Assembly (NCBI GenBank): GCA_036583965.1
Contig: JAZBQD010000014.1
Location: 67,486,395-67,550,394, forward strand
DNA length: 64,000 bases
Source: Prunella strophiata
Taxonomy: Eukaryota; Chordata; Aves; Passeriformes; Prunellidae
Reading direction: 5' to 3'
Position numbers and translations under genes: made by a program. Shown piece after piece: positions 39,894 to 52,140 of the stretch (position 1 is the stretch's first letter; each line of letters opens with the position of its first letter). The notes beneath the pieces are model-generated. The model was given only the letters and a program-made list of their open reading frames with translations, searched no databases and was not told where the DNA came from.

Positions 39894-41577
39894 TTACATT
39901 ATCAGTCCTCAAGAGAATACAGATTGCCTTTCATAGGGAAACTGAGTCTCAGCATGCTGAATTAACAGTGGGACATGACCTGTATTGGTCTCTTTGCCTT
40001 TGCCCAGCAGAACTCCATGGAGATAACTTGTACAACACTGAAAAAATGCCCTGAGGGAATTTATTTTTTTTTTCTGTGTCATGAGTATACAACAGCACAT
40101 TCCCACCTGCCTGTTGGAAGAATTTCTCACTCAGAAATGAATTTTTTAAGAATGTAGAACAGCAGCATACCACACAAAACTCCTATTTATACAGCACTGC
40201 TGTTGTTATAAGAACTGTTTATACAAATAAGTAACATACCCCACAGTGCAATATACTTCACTTGCCTAATGTACTTTTTGACATTTGATGAGGAACTGCA
40301 AGCCTTAATCCCCAAACCCAGGTTAAAATGATGGAGGAATGCCCCATCCAAATGAAAGGCTGTCATTGTTCTTGCTGGAAATAGACACATTTATTTCCAT
40401 GTCTGGCAATAATATTGTTTTAAAGCAAACTGTGAAGAAGTTATCCAAGCCGAGTCAAAAGCTGGAATATGCATTTAAACATCCTATTAACAGGCTTGGA
40501 AGAGCATGTTTGTTAAAAAAAAAAAAAAATAAATAAAAAAAAATTGCTTTATGAGGAACTCTTTTCCCAAAGAAAAATCTACTCAACGTGTCTTTATTCA
40601 CTGTTCAAGCCATAATACAATATTATAGCCCCACAGATATCACTGATAAAAGTATTATGGGATGCCAGATGGACAAAGAACAGAGTAAGAATGGAGAAAG
40701 AAAGGGAAAATAAAGAAGCAACAATGTCACGTCACTCTGTTTGACACACTGGGAGGTCAGCAGCCTCCCTGCCATGAGGGGTGTTTTTATTCTCAGTGCA
40801 TCATGAAAAAGGACTTTCTCAGGAAGGGTCTGAAAGGAGAATATGTGACAATATGAGTGCAGGTGTTTCCCCCAAGCACAGGCACAGGCACAATGGTGCT
40901 ACAGAAGAAACAAGGAGGCTGGAGGAGATGTGTGAACAGTGAATGAGAAGAGATAAGCAGATACTTCTTGCATGGAGCCATAAGGAAACCACTACTCCAC
41001 TCTGCTCTCTGTGCCCCCCTTGGCTTCTCCACTCTTGCATGCAAAAGTCCCAAAACTTCCCAAAATTTCCAAATCCCCAAAAATCTACACAATAACAGTA
41101 TAAAACCCAGCAACTACTTTTAAGGATTTCTTAAGGCAGCTCAAATTTATATTCTTTTAGAGCCATCACAAAGGTTGTTGCATCCTAGTGGCTTTACATT
41201 AAAGCAAAATTTTTTATCCCCCAGCAATGGGGGGAAAAGAGCAAACTCTTCCCAGTGTCCACATCAGTTACATTTTCCCCTCTTATTTCTGCCCTTCCCC
41301 TTCCCCCTCTCTCCAGCACTGCTGCTCAAAGGAGAACGTAAGAAAGATATTTGAGATTATAAAGGGTTTTGGATGAGCGAACCTGGAGTGAGTAAAGCTC
41401 TTAGAAAAGAATTTAAAGGATCACAGTGGCATGCAGTCATGTTATATAAACATATTCTGAATGGTACCATCATACGCCCAGCCCTGGCGCCACAATTGCA
41501 TTAAGTGAAATTTTATACAGAAATTGTGAAAGTGCACCGGGGTTGGCTGATTATCTGCTCTTTCTGTTCCCTTTCAG
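39894..41577. other. Unannotated stretch
   Basis: No gene is recognised. An A-rich tract lies at 40515-40543. The part at 41210-41330 is rich in pyrimidines and somewhat G+C-richer. The 106-codon minus-strand frame at 40793-41113 has no recognisable motif. Confidence 0.5.
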
Positions 41578-41769
41578 ACATGAAGCAAAAAGCCAAGGTG
41601 CTGGAGAAGAATGTGGACAGTGCCAAGAGGTTCCTGACCTATTTAAGTGAAAGGTTTTCTTTCTTTTCTTTGTTTTTTGCTGTTTTGGTTTTTTTTTCAT
41701 CTTTCCCTCTCTATTTTGGTTTCCCCCACAGGGTTCAAAGCTGTCAGTCCTTAGAAATAACCACCTGAA
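41578..41769 (+). CDS. Candidate exon pair of an unidentified gene (low confidence)
   Basis: A pyrimidine-rich tract ending in CCTTTCAG (AG at 41576-41577) precedes 76 bp that read, from an ATG at 41580, as MKQKAKVLEKNVDSAKRF and six more residues. Sixteen of the first twenty codons end in G or C, in strong contrast to the A+T-rich surroundings. The peptide is charged and would form an amphipathic helix. An AAG|GT junction at 41653/41654 (weak donor GTTTTC) is followed 78 bp later by a strong acceptor, a long pyrimidine tract ending in CCCCCACAG at 41731. Joining them keeps the frame and gives a stop at 41767-41769. The intron length is a multiple of three and the unspliced frame is also open. 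I do not recognise the protein. It could be the 3' coding end of a gene, a decayed gene piece or chance. Confidence 0.3.
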
Positions 41770-43620
41770 ACTGACTGTCACTGGGATTTAAAATTTTCCA
41801 ACACCTAAGGAAAGAGAGAGAAGAAATCAAAATAAGGTCATGGTGTAAAAGCTACTTCCTGAAGTGTCTAATGAATATTTCCCTTATGTATCTTGACAGT
41901 TTTGAAATGTTTGTGGAGGGAGGGAATTTACAATCCTGTTCAGGAATTGTTTATCCTTGCCAAAATAAGTTAATTAAAATGAGGCTCTGATTAAAATGAA
42001 AGGGTCTGGCTCATTTGAAATATTAATTTAGGCCTCTATTTCTGCAATGTGCCTGCAAGGGTCTCCATGCGAGAGCAAGGCTATGTTTGCTGAGCAGTAA
42101 AGCATTGTTGCAAGGAAAGCAAACCTTTAATTTGCTTTTAATGTTGTCTGATCTCTTTCCCTGAATTAGCCTGGGTCTGTTGACCTTTGGGGCAAACTGC
42201 AAAGCCTTTGCACTTTTACTTGCACCAAGGATGAGTTTATGGTTTGTGCTTGAAGCAGGAAAAGGGAGTTGGGTGAAATCCATTGGGTGGGTTTGGGGAA
42301 TACCTTTTTGGAGGTTATCTTTCCTACTGATGCTCTTATTTAGCCCTGGTACTACCACTCATGTAGCATTTCTCCCCATTAATCTGTGTTACTGACAGAC
42401 ACAGCTCTAGCAATGAAAAGAGACTCAGCCTCTACCCAACCACATAGAAACTGGACTGAAGTATGTAAAATAAGGAATATTGATAGAATTTCTAAGACTT
42501 CTCCCTTTCTCCCCCCAAGATAATTTAAATTTATTTTTCCATATAAAATTTCCAGTCCCTGAGATATTCTGAGGGTGTTCTGTGCCATTCTGAATTAAAC
42601 CCTTTTTCTGACTTCTTACACATATAAATAAAAAATATTTTAAAAAAATATGCCTCTCCTTACTTTCTCTATCAGCTCTGAGTATAAATATAATAAGTAG
42701 TAATTATAAATATATAAAAATATAAATAATAGTATAAATAATAGTATAAATATCAAACCTATGTGCCTCTCTAGACAAGGAATTCAATTGTGTGCTATAA
42801 CATATTCTAAACAACAAAAGAACCCAAAATGTTTAGTCAGGGTTAATACCACAACTCTCTGTCTGTTTAAAAGTTCCAGGAAACCTGGAAAACTCCTTCA
42901 TCCAAACCCCATACAAGCATCCCATACAGCAATCCCATACAGGCATTACAGAGGAACAGCAGAAACTGGTTCTTGCTATGCAGGAACTTAAAAACTCCAC
43001 CAGCCATGTGAAATAATGCCTGTTTTACTACAAAATGAGCAGAGACATGGCATAAAATTCCATTCAAATCCTGTTGTTTTACTGTCTATACTGACACTAA
43101 ACCAGCTAGGAGGGAATTTCTTCATTTCCCCTTGGACAACCCTGGGTGATGCTGGTGATGCAGTGCATTTCAGAATTCTGGAATGTGCCCCATTGTTTCT
43201 ATCCTCACCCAACAGTATCTGCTGCTCTGCAGAAACCAATAGGAAGGGGAAAGTTTCCATTTGCTCTGCTGCAGTCATTGACCCAGAGGAAGCTCAGGTG
43301 TTAGATTATTCAACATTGCTTACATTTCTATTTGCCTGCTGACCTGAGAAGCTCAGAAACAGACTTTCAATCAGGCTGTAAGGAGATGTCCTGGCACAGT
43401 AGAGAAGCAGGTTTCTAGAAACAGAGACTGGCACACATTAAAAACTGGTGTTGCCAAAACATTCATGGAATGAAAGTATTTTATCCAAACAGCCATTGAG
43501 TTAAAGCACACCCACAACAACAAGGGTCTAAACTGTCTTCCTCTCTTCCACCTTGTGTGCCCCATCAGAGCTCAAGTGAGGATGCCACAAAAAGTGTCCT
43601 TGCTCCAGTGCCACTTTCAG
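41770..43620. other. Non-coding stretch with a conserved-looking A+T-rich block
   Basis: No further exon is recognised. 41900-42190 has the texture of a conserved non-coding element (TTAATTAAAA, homeodomain-like and nuclear-receptor-like motifs). 42679-42755 is an imperfect tandem repeat of a TATAAATA-type unit. The remainder is unassigned. Confidence 0.45.
42679..42755. repeat. Imperfect A+T-rich tandem repeat (TATAAATA-type)
   Basis: Repeated AGTATAAATA and ATAAATAATAGT blocks form a low-complexity tract of about 75 bp. It is a simple A+T-rich repeat and the TATA motifs in it are not evidence of a promoter. Confidence 0.8.
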
Positions 43621-43639
43621 GGTGGGAATCTGTGGGAGG

Positions 43640-43800
43640 TAGTACTGAAGGTAATTTCACCCCCTAAAGAGTTGCAGCTGTTCTGATTACTAAGATTTGG
43701 AGCAGGTGTGCCCTTAATAGGACACAGGTACCTCCAATGACCTTGAGTAATATAAAAGGAGGGGCCAGCAAGAAATGAGAGACAGAATTCAGTTAGCATT
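43640..43800 (+). promoter_or_regulatory. Promoter-like segment with a TATA box
   Basis: A good TATA motif, TATAAAAG at 43751-43758, sits in a G-rich context (AGGAGGGG) after about 100 bp of balanced composition. In an A+T-rich region isolated TATA motifs are common, but the surrounding composition resembles the core promoter of an LTR or a gene. No coding exon is evident downstream. It could be part of an unrecognised LTR. Confidence 0.25.
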
Positions 43801-46800
43801 GCTGTGGGGAAGAAGGAGGATGGAAGTCAACACTGTTAAGAACAGAACTTGTGAAAAGGTATGGGACTTTTTACAGCAAAATTACATTTCAGAGCTTGCT
43901 GTTATAGCTAGTAACTTTATCTGTGTCAGTAATGACAGGAATCCTGTGGAATGCCACAGTGCACAAACTGAGCAGGCAGTAAATCAAGGCACCTTTGTAC
44001 TCTGTCCCTGCATTTTACACCTCTGCAACTCCTTTGTTACTCAGCTTCTCACTCCTCACCATCACCATGCTGCACTCCCTGTAAGCCAGGGCAGAGGTGC
44101 AGGTTGAGTTTGTGCTGCAGAGAATGATATTTTCTACAGATCTGTCTCTAAGTAGGTACTTTGTCCTGATTCAAGGCATCTTGATATTTTGTTTGGTTGG
44201 TTTGTTTTGGTTTCCCCTACACACACGTATATTGAGTGGAAGATTATCACAAGGTATGAAGACCATGCTCCTGCTCATCTAAGAGTGTGTAGCCTGAACA
44301 GTAAGCTCTTTGCTTCTCTTTTTAGGAGAAAAAAGGTCCCCAAAGTGAATGGAGCTCTCAGGTTAGAGCTTTTCAAAGAGAAGCAGCCTCTAGGAAAGGT
44401 TTCAGTTCAAGACTAAGATGGGTACAGACAAATTTCCATATGATGTGTGCAGGGAGAATCTAGTCTATTGTCACAGTCAAGAGATATGTTGGGTGTATCT
44501 GCTCCCACATTGATATTTGCTACATTTGAGAAGCCCTGGGGTATTGAGACATAAATTAAAGGTCCCAAACGTGCCAAATGACCTGCTAAATATGTTTAAA
44601 TCCTTAAACACCAAAATTTTGCGAAGTGCTTTCCTCCGAGAACTCCATTCAGTTATCCAGTTATCAATATCTATCACCTCAATAGTTATCTACACCAAAA
44701 CACTTATATGCTGGTGTGTCCACCCCAGACTGAATCCTAATGCTGTATTTCACTCAAGTTTACTTATGAGTTGAGTTCTAGAAGCCTCTATCAAGAACAC
44801 AGTGATACCCCTACATTTTTAGGAGGTCACTGCTTAGGCATTGGGCTGCATGTAGCATTTTCCTCAACCTAACACAGACCAGGGACCAGTCCCAGTTATC
44901 AATTTAGATGTAATTAGCCTGTTTTGAAGGGTGAGATTTATGAAACCTGGATGTGGGCCACACCATCTTCATCAACCTCTGTGCCACAGAAAGATCCCAT
45001 AACATCCTCCTACACTCTGACCTGTGCCTGATGTGGCTGAAGGCCAGTTAAATGGGATTTACTGGGATTACAGTTCTAGGTTTAGGTTCCAAAATCTCAC
45101 TTTATATTTTTAACACTTAGACCTTAATTAGACTTGGAGAAATAAATCAGGCAGTGATAGTAAAAGAATAAAATTAAATGCCTATCAGAAAATATTTGCC
45201 TGATTTATTTCAGGGAATATTACTTAAAAATTCCATTATGTCATTTAATATTTCTGTGAAATTCTTCTATGTAGACTTCTGTTAATAAGAGTTCTGGGAG
45301 CAATGGAGACCCCAGGGCTGGCAGGATTGCCTGGGTCAGATAAGATATTATTTATATATAGGTTTATATGTAGATCTGATACCCAAACATCTGGTTGGAA
45401 ATGAAAATTCCCCCTGTGCTTCCAAAGTTTTTCATTCCACCTTCAAGTGAATTTCCAGGGAAAGTTAGGGCTGCATCTTCCTCCTTTTGGCATCCCAAAT
45501 GCAGGAGCTGAGCATGAAGCAGGAAGGAGCAAAGTCCCTCTCCTGAGTCTAGCTCAGCTCACCTGCTTGGCCTCCATAAAATATGTATTCCCTTATCTAT
45601 ATTTCCCTTCTGAGAATGTTTATATTTATTTTCCTTACACAAACCATCCCCACTCAGTCCATACTTGCACTCCATCCCCATTGGTGTGGATCTTTCCTTC
45701 TATTACAGTACAGGCATTTGGCAAAACAAGATAACAGCAGAGTTTTGTTACAACCCAAAGGCTAAAACTGAAAAGCCTGTAAGTGGGAGTGTTTTTCTGA
45801 TGGAAAGAGAGGCACCAGCTGCTTCTCAGGGCTAAAACCTTTCCCTGAACCAGCACCTCTGTGCTTGTGTGATGTGGTTCCTCTCCTTATATCTCTTTTA
45901 ATTTTCATTTACATCAAGATTGTTTTCTTAGAGTTGTCTCACATAGCGAAGAGGAAGGAAAGCATGAATAGACTATTGATGGTTCTAGCTTCATATATAA
46001 TGTATATGGCACTCTTATCTGTGGAAAATATTATCTTTATAGCAGAATATATTTAAGAGGTCAGAGTACTCACTTTGTTTTGGCTGGAGAGAGGTTTCAG
46101 GGTGACTGGCCACATCTAGTAGCAACCTAAGAGTCACGATTCTCAAGTTGTGTTTTCCCCTCTTCCTGTGTTACCTTAAGAAGCTACAGGGGTCTTCTCT
46201 GCTTATGAATGTTAAATATCTGTCTCCAGAGCTGCAGCAGCATGTTCCAGCACGCCCTCAGAGCAGCCTGTTTTCCTCCCCACAAGCCCATGTGGATGCC
46301 TCTCCTCTGGTTTCACAGGAGGAAAGAGGGAGGGAGCATTTACCAGCCTCACAGTGCAGCCAGTTTATCTCAAGCTTGTAGCTCCTTCTGCCAGCTTTCC
46401 CACCAATATTTTAACCTCTTATAGGTGCCTTTGCTATCACATGTCTGGCTCTGCCCTAGATATTGGCTTCATCCAGAGGTGAAAGAACAGTGGAGAAGGT
46501 GCTGTTCTCACCTTGTACGGGGGCTGCTCCTTCTGCCAATAAGCAGAGATCAGGCAGTTCCACAGCACAGTTATGGGGGAGAGGTTGGGATAATTACTCC
46601 ATCCCCAGATTTGCCTTCCTCCCAGCACACAGCAGTGCTCCTTTGCTTAAATTCTGTCAAATCCTTTGAAATCAGCAGATGAAAATAACGCAACTGCGCT
46701 GTTCTGGGTCTGTGTGCCTACAAAAGAGTAGGATTCTCTTCACAGAAGCTTAGATTTGTCAATTTTTCCCCCCCTCTTAATGTGAATTTCTGAAATCCAT

Positions 46801-49800
46801 GAAGTAGAAACTGTTTTGGTGGTGTGTTGAAGGGTATTGAGCCAAACATCCTGAAGGAATTTATCCTATCCATATAAATGCATGCAAACAGAGGAAGGCA
46901 GAAAAGAGAAAAACCTACTCCTTCCTGCTTCACATGCATTGTCCTGAGAGCAACAAAAAGAAACTTTCTGAGGTCCAACTGGGACTGGAGTCCAACCATG
47001 ACAGATAGAAGCAGTTCCTGAATGAAAATGCAATCCCTGACCAGGCTCACAGCCTAAACCAGGAGCACCATTGAGCAGGAAGGGAACCAAGGCAGAGATC
47101 TGCAGATTACACAGTGATCTGTTGAAGGGTTTGTCAGTCATTTCCAAAATTGAGTATGAGTAACCTGAACCTCTGCTCAAACACAGGAGCATGGCTGCTC
47201 TTAGCACTGACAGAAAGACTCAGTTTGGTTAAATGAGGAAAATTATCCCTCTTCATCTCTTATATGTGTTGAAACACAGTCCTTCAGACCAAACCAGTAT
47301 GGTTATTGACACTAAGCTGTTTAGATTCCCAGAAGACACGAATTTTCAGTACAGAGTGCTGGCATAGCCACACATAGATGAAGGATAAATTCGCTGTAGC
47401 TACTCACCTGATATGCAGGATATGCAATTTAGCAGGTTTGTGTGCATCTCCAGCAGCTTGATGATCTTCAGTAGGGGTGCTCACTTTGAAATTTTTGAGC
47501 AGTGGTGCTCATCTCCTGCATTGTATCCTGCACAACAGGAGCTTTGGTACTGGCAAAGGAAGGAGAGGGGAAGCCCATGGTGGGAGCTGCTCGAGCTCCC
47601 TTCCCCAGAAGGAGATTCACAAGCCCATTTTGCACAATTCCAAGGACAAAGGCAAAACAGCTCTTCAGAAATTTCTTCATGAGCTGGAGATAAAAGTAAT
47701 CCATGCTAGGGATGGTTTAGCACTCTGCATATATGGGGGAGGAATTTCAGAGGAAGGGAAATACCCCTCCACCCCATCCTGAGTTTTCAGTAATACTTTG
47801 TAGTTCTGCCCAGTTTTGAAGTAGCTTGAAAGAAATGGAAGTATTTGGAATGTTTTTACACGAGAAATACTTCCTTTTGTATAATTAAAATTATTGTGGT
47901 TGGCTCCTAGAGTGAGAGGCTCATACATTTGTTTCCAGTAGCAATCAGTAGAGTTAATACCCATCCTATCAAACTGAGTTAATTCGTGTTCATTTTGGGC
48001 CTCATCCAGAGCTTATTGATGTCAGAGGAAAGAAACTATTGACTTAAATGGGCTTTGGAGGAGATCCTACAAGGTGAAAAGAACAGATAATCTGGTTATT
48101 TCTGCCACAAAGAAAAGAGATATCCAGTGAAAATAAATAGGTAAAAGTCAAAATAAAATAACAATCAAATTTTAAAAAATATTTAAAAAACAGACAAAAG
48201 AATGCCATGAACAGTGTGTTTTGTGTGACACAGAGTTGTTATAGGGAGAGGCAGAGAACCTCATGGTGCAGAGGGTGATCACAACTACTGTCAGAAATCT
48301 GGAGGAGACATAGTGAGATGAAGAAAATTTGCCTGACTTGCCTTTCATATCTGAAAGTATAGAATTAAAACCTGACCAGGGTGAGTATTAAATGAGATAA
48401 CATTAGGCTTTATGTGTTCTGGCCAAACCTGTGATATCAGGTTTTGAAGTTTTCAAGTTAAAAACAGAGATCACAAAAATTACATGAGACAAAGATCCTG
48501 AAGGACACACAAACCTAGGGAAGGTTTATAAAGAATCCAGTGGTGTTTCTGGCCATGCTGGATGAATTATCAAAAGCTATGAGGATCTCTGAAATGAGTT
48601 CAGTACCCAGCAGGTTTCCCATGAGAACAGGCATCTGCAATGCAAATTCCGTGCCCAAGCCCTGCAGCATGATTGCCAGATCCAAGCATCAGAGTGATGA
48701 ATAAATCCCTTTTTCAGTCCCCTTACAAATAATGAAAATATAAGGAATAAAAAATGTGAAGTCTTTTTTCATTCACCTGATGGTTTGAGGAATTTGAGTG
48801 CTGCTGGCACTCCAAAAGCTCCTCTTTCCAACTATGAGTATGAGAAATTACTTTATTATCTAAACCAAGGATGGGATACTCACTTCTCTACAGGTCTTCA
48901 CTTAGGCTCCCATTTGGCTTGTCTCCTTCCTGTTTCCATATTCTTTCTTTTATTTCTTTCCTCCAGACTATATTTCCCAAAACATCCTGGAGGTGAACTT
49001 TTTCCCTGCAGTGAAGTCATTAGTAAAATACCTGTTGAATTCAAGAGGGCCAAGAGGGTGTCAATGACAACCTACTTCACTTCTCACTTTGCAATTCTAT
49101 TTAACTGTAGATAAATCATTGTGTGAAGTTCTCTGCCCTGAAAATTTCCCCAGCATTAAGAGTCATGGATCTCCATGTGGTCAGGATGCCACAGCTCCCC
49201 TGTGCAATTTCTTCACCCAAAGTCCAACAGCATTATTGGTTAGATGTCCCTATAATGTCATTCTTATACCAGTTATAGCAGCAGTCACTCTGTTTATAAT
49301 ATTGTGCACATGGCCTTGGATATTAATTCTGACTTGTGACTTGTGTTTGCTTTGGTGTGTTCTTTTCATAAGGCCAAGATCATGCTTTACGTATTAGCTT
49401 TGTGTTCAGCAGATTTTAAATAGATACAGAGAACAGTGCCATTCAAATGTGAGTTTTAGTAACCCAAAAGATCAGCTTAAATCTCCAAGGACAAAGAGCT
49501 GACATAAAAGTCTAGTCTTCCAAAATCTCTCAAAAATCTATAAAATTCCTGTTAGGCAACCTGATAAGTCACTTGACATTTCCATACTTTGATATCTCCA
49601 ATTCTGAAGTGAGGTAACACTCTTATCTTTTTGAAGGTAACATGAAACTAACTTTTCCATTGACAGATTATTCTGGGGACTTCTGCCAAAGCAAAGCTTT
49701 ACTGAAACCTTCCTAATGAACATGTCTAGAGGAAAAACAATGCAGGGACATGAAAACAAGAGACTACCAACTAACCTCAGCTGACCATTGTCATTGTATA

Positions 49801-51840
49801 TTTATGCAATTTCCTTGTTGGGAGATAAAATCCTCAATTTGTGTTTACTGATCTGAGTCAAAGCACAACAGTGTTGAAAGAGATATTACAGGTTTTGCTT
49901 CTGTGTGCATGTTTAAGGCAATTCTACACAAAGCAATACCCTTGTCTATTACCAATTTAAAGGGTGATACAGTGGTTGTTATAGATGAAGGAGGTAAATT
50001 ACAACTACTTGAGAAAACAAATAGAAAGCTGTTTTAGTCATCACATTAGGGTTAAAAAAAATACAATATGATTTGGCCTATATGGTAGTGTAGATGCAAA
50101 TGGAGTAGTCATACTTACACATATTACTCTGAAGGAAGATTTCCTGCTCATTTTCATAGGGGAGAAATCCTTTCATTCCTGCATTCAAAAGGGAGGGAAG
50201 AGGCCCCATCTACAAGCAAAATTACAGGAAACAAAAAGAGAAGATGAATGCATGTTCAAGTACTTGGAGAAAAGTGCTTGGATTTTTTCCAAAAACCCAG
50301 CACTATTACTGGAGCTGATATGCCTTCCCAAAATTGTGTAAATGATTCCCTTGATCAGAAAAAGGGTCTTGTGCTGCAAAAACTCTGCCAGGGTTGTTGA
50401 AATACAAGGTTTTGAGTAAAAAATTTCCTGTATAGTCAGGAGCAGATATATCCTGGATAGAGAGAAGCCAGAGCTTGTACAGATGGTTTCCATATAAGAG
50501 AAGTTTAGCTTGGAGGAAGTATATTTTTGCAGTTAAAAAGTTTTCACACACACACAGAAAATAAAACAATAATAAAACCAAAACACTAAAAAACTCTAAA
50601 AACAAGCAAAAAAAAAAAAAACAAACAAACAAAAAATAACAAACAAAACCACAAAAAAAACCCCAAAAAACATATTGTTTGTTCTATTCGGTAGAATGGA
50701 AAAAAATTTCAAAGCCAATAACATTTCCAATTCTTGTACCAAGACAATAAGAAATAATTAATTTTGAGTGCTGATATTGACCCCAGGCCTTGCCAGCCAA
50801 TCTCACCAGAAAGGAATATCTTTCTGTTTTTAGCAGGTATTCTAGAAGGAAGCTGGATTTATTATTAAAAAGGTTATCTGACAATAAAAATATGTGATAT
50901 ACTTCCTGTACTTGACATAAAATTAATTTCTGTGTAGTAATAAGACGCTAATTATACAACTGCCACTTCAACATTAATTTGCAAAAATTCACTTTTCTTT
51001 TACCCCAGAAAGGTTTTGACATAATAAAAATTGAGCAAGGCAATTGATCTCATTGACCAAAACACTAAATAATATTTTTTAGCATGTGCTCAGGTTGTTT
51101 TGGCAAATGATCCTCACTTGGGCTGACATTGCATAGTCTAAGTTCTCATATTAGGGGTATCTTTGTGATCTTTGTTTGTATTTACATAGAAGATCAAGTT
51201 GAGTTCTCCTATCTCCAAGTGGAAAAAATTTTGTTAGTTAAGAATGTCAAAGTCTACAGCCAGTGCCTCCACCTGAGCTTGTCTGAAACAGGTGTCTCAA
51301 AAAGATGGGCTGAATCCTGTGAAAAAAAATACTGTTCTCCATGGTCTGCAAAGGGAATTAAGAAGTTAAGCTCAGATGCAGTCTTCTCACTGAGAATAAT
51401 TTGAATCCCCTGGTCCACAAGAGAAAAGAAGTGGGACATCAGCTGGACCACTTATCTTGTCGTAAAAGAGGCAGCGCAAGTTTTCTTCTGAAGCTGCAGA
51501 CCTACTTCTCTTCATAAAACATAAAGTGAGCTTTGATGCCTTGCCTTCAGACAACTAAAGTGAGAGAATATAAACCCCAACCACAATATGTAAAGCAAGA
51601 AGTCTGTGACCCCAAAGTGGACTTTTTTTGCATTTACAGCAGCACAAATAATGAAAGCAATATAAACTCACTAACACAAGCTATCAAACCTTTCAGGCTA
51701 AATATATCCTTCCAGCTTCTGTTGATATCAATGTTTTTCTACACCAGACCAAAAGACAAAATTTTGGACTGTATGTGCCAACCAGCAGCCAGACAAACCA
51801 GAGACCAACCAGTACAAATCCCATCTTGTTATCACAATTT
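43801..51840. other. Eight kilobases without a recognisable gene
   Basis: Frames of up to 113 codons occur on both strands (for example 46866-47207 minus, 48785-49114 plus, 47477-47782 plus). None has a recognisable motif, and several overlap each other in three or more frames, which indicates stop-poor G+C-richer sequence and not coding. A near-perfect inverted repeat, GGGAGCT/AGCTCCC with a 5-base loop, lies at 47582-47600. An A/C-rich low-complexity tract lies at 50604-50672. Confidence 0.5.
50604..50672. repeat. A/C-rich low-complexity tract
   Basis: This is a tract of AAAC/CAAA-type repeats with A14 near its start and C4 near its end. It is a low-complexity sequence and explains the T/F-rich minus-strand frame across it. 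Confidence 0.85.
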
Positions 51841-52140
51841 GTGAATTTGCTGTTCTGAACACACAATTGTGTATTTGTTTAAAAGAACTACACCAAAGAT
51901 AGCAGCAAATATAATATTAAATAAATTTAACCCAAAGCTTGTTCTAAGGTTACTCAAAGACACTTATTTCTTATCAACCTAAATCACTCAAAACCAAGAT
52001 TATCACCAGATATAGCAACATTAACATCCTCATTTACCTCAACTCATATCACAACACAAATGTGAGAACACTCAAAAAACTCAACTCCAGAGTCAACTCC
52101 CTCCCACTGCCAGTGCACAACTGACCACAAAAGTCATCAA
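51841..52140. other. Strand-asymmetric, G-depleted A+C-rich segment
   Basis: The plus strand is very poor in G: 51961-52080 has 6 G against 33 C in 120 bases. Flanking DNA is not skewed in this way. Such skew is typical of the light strand of vertebrate mitochondrial DNA and of some retroviral or strand-biased repeats. No mitochondrial gene was recognised by eye, so no origin is assigned. Confidence 0.5.

Noticed and set aside
39665..40054. A 129-codon plus-strand open frame.
   Set aside because: Its first two thirds are the CR1 3' untranslated region, which is non-coding.
43140..43570. Stop-poor frames on both strands next to the CR1-free region.
   Set aside because: No codon bias, splice signal or family resemblance was found on either strand.
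47413..47964. Overlapping open frames in several frames on both strands.
   Set aside because: Openness in many frames at once points to stop-poor composition. No family motif was seen.
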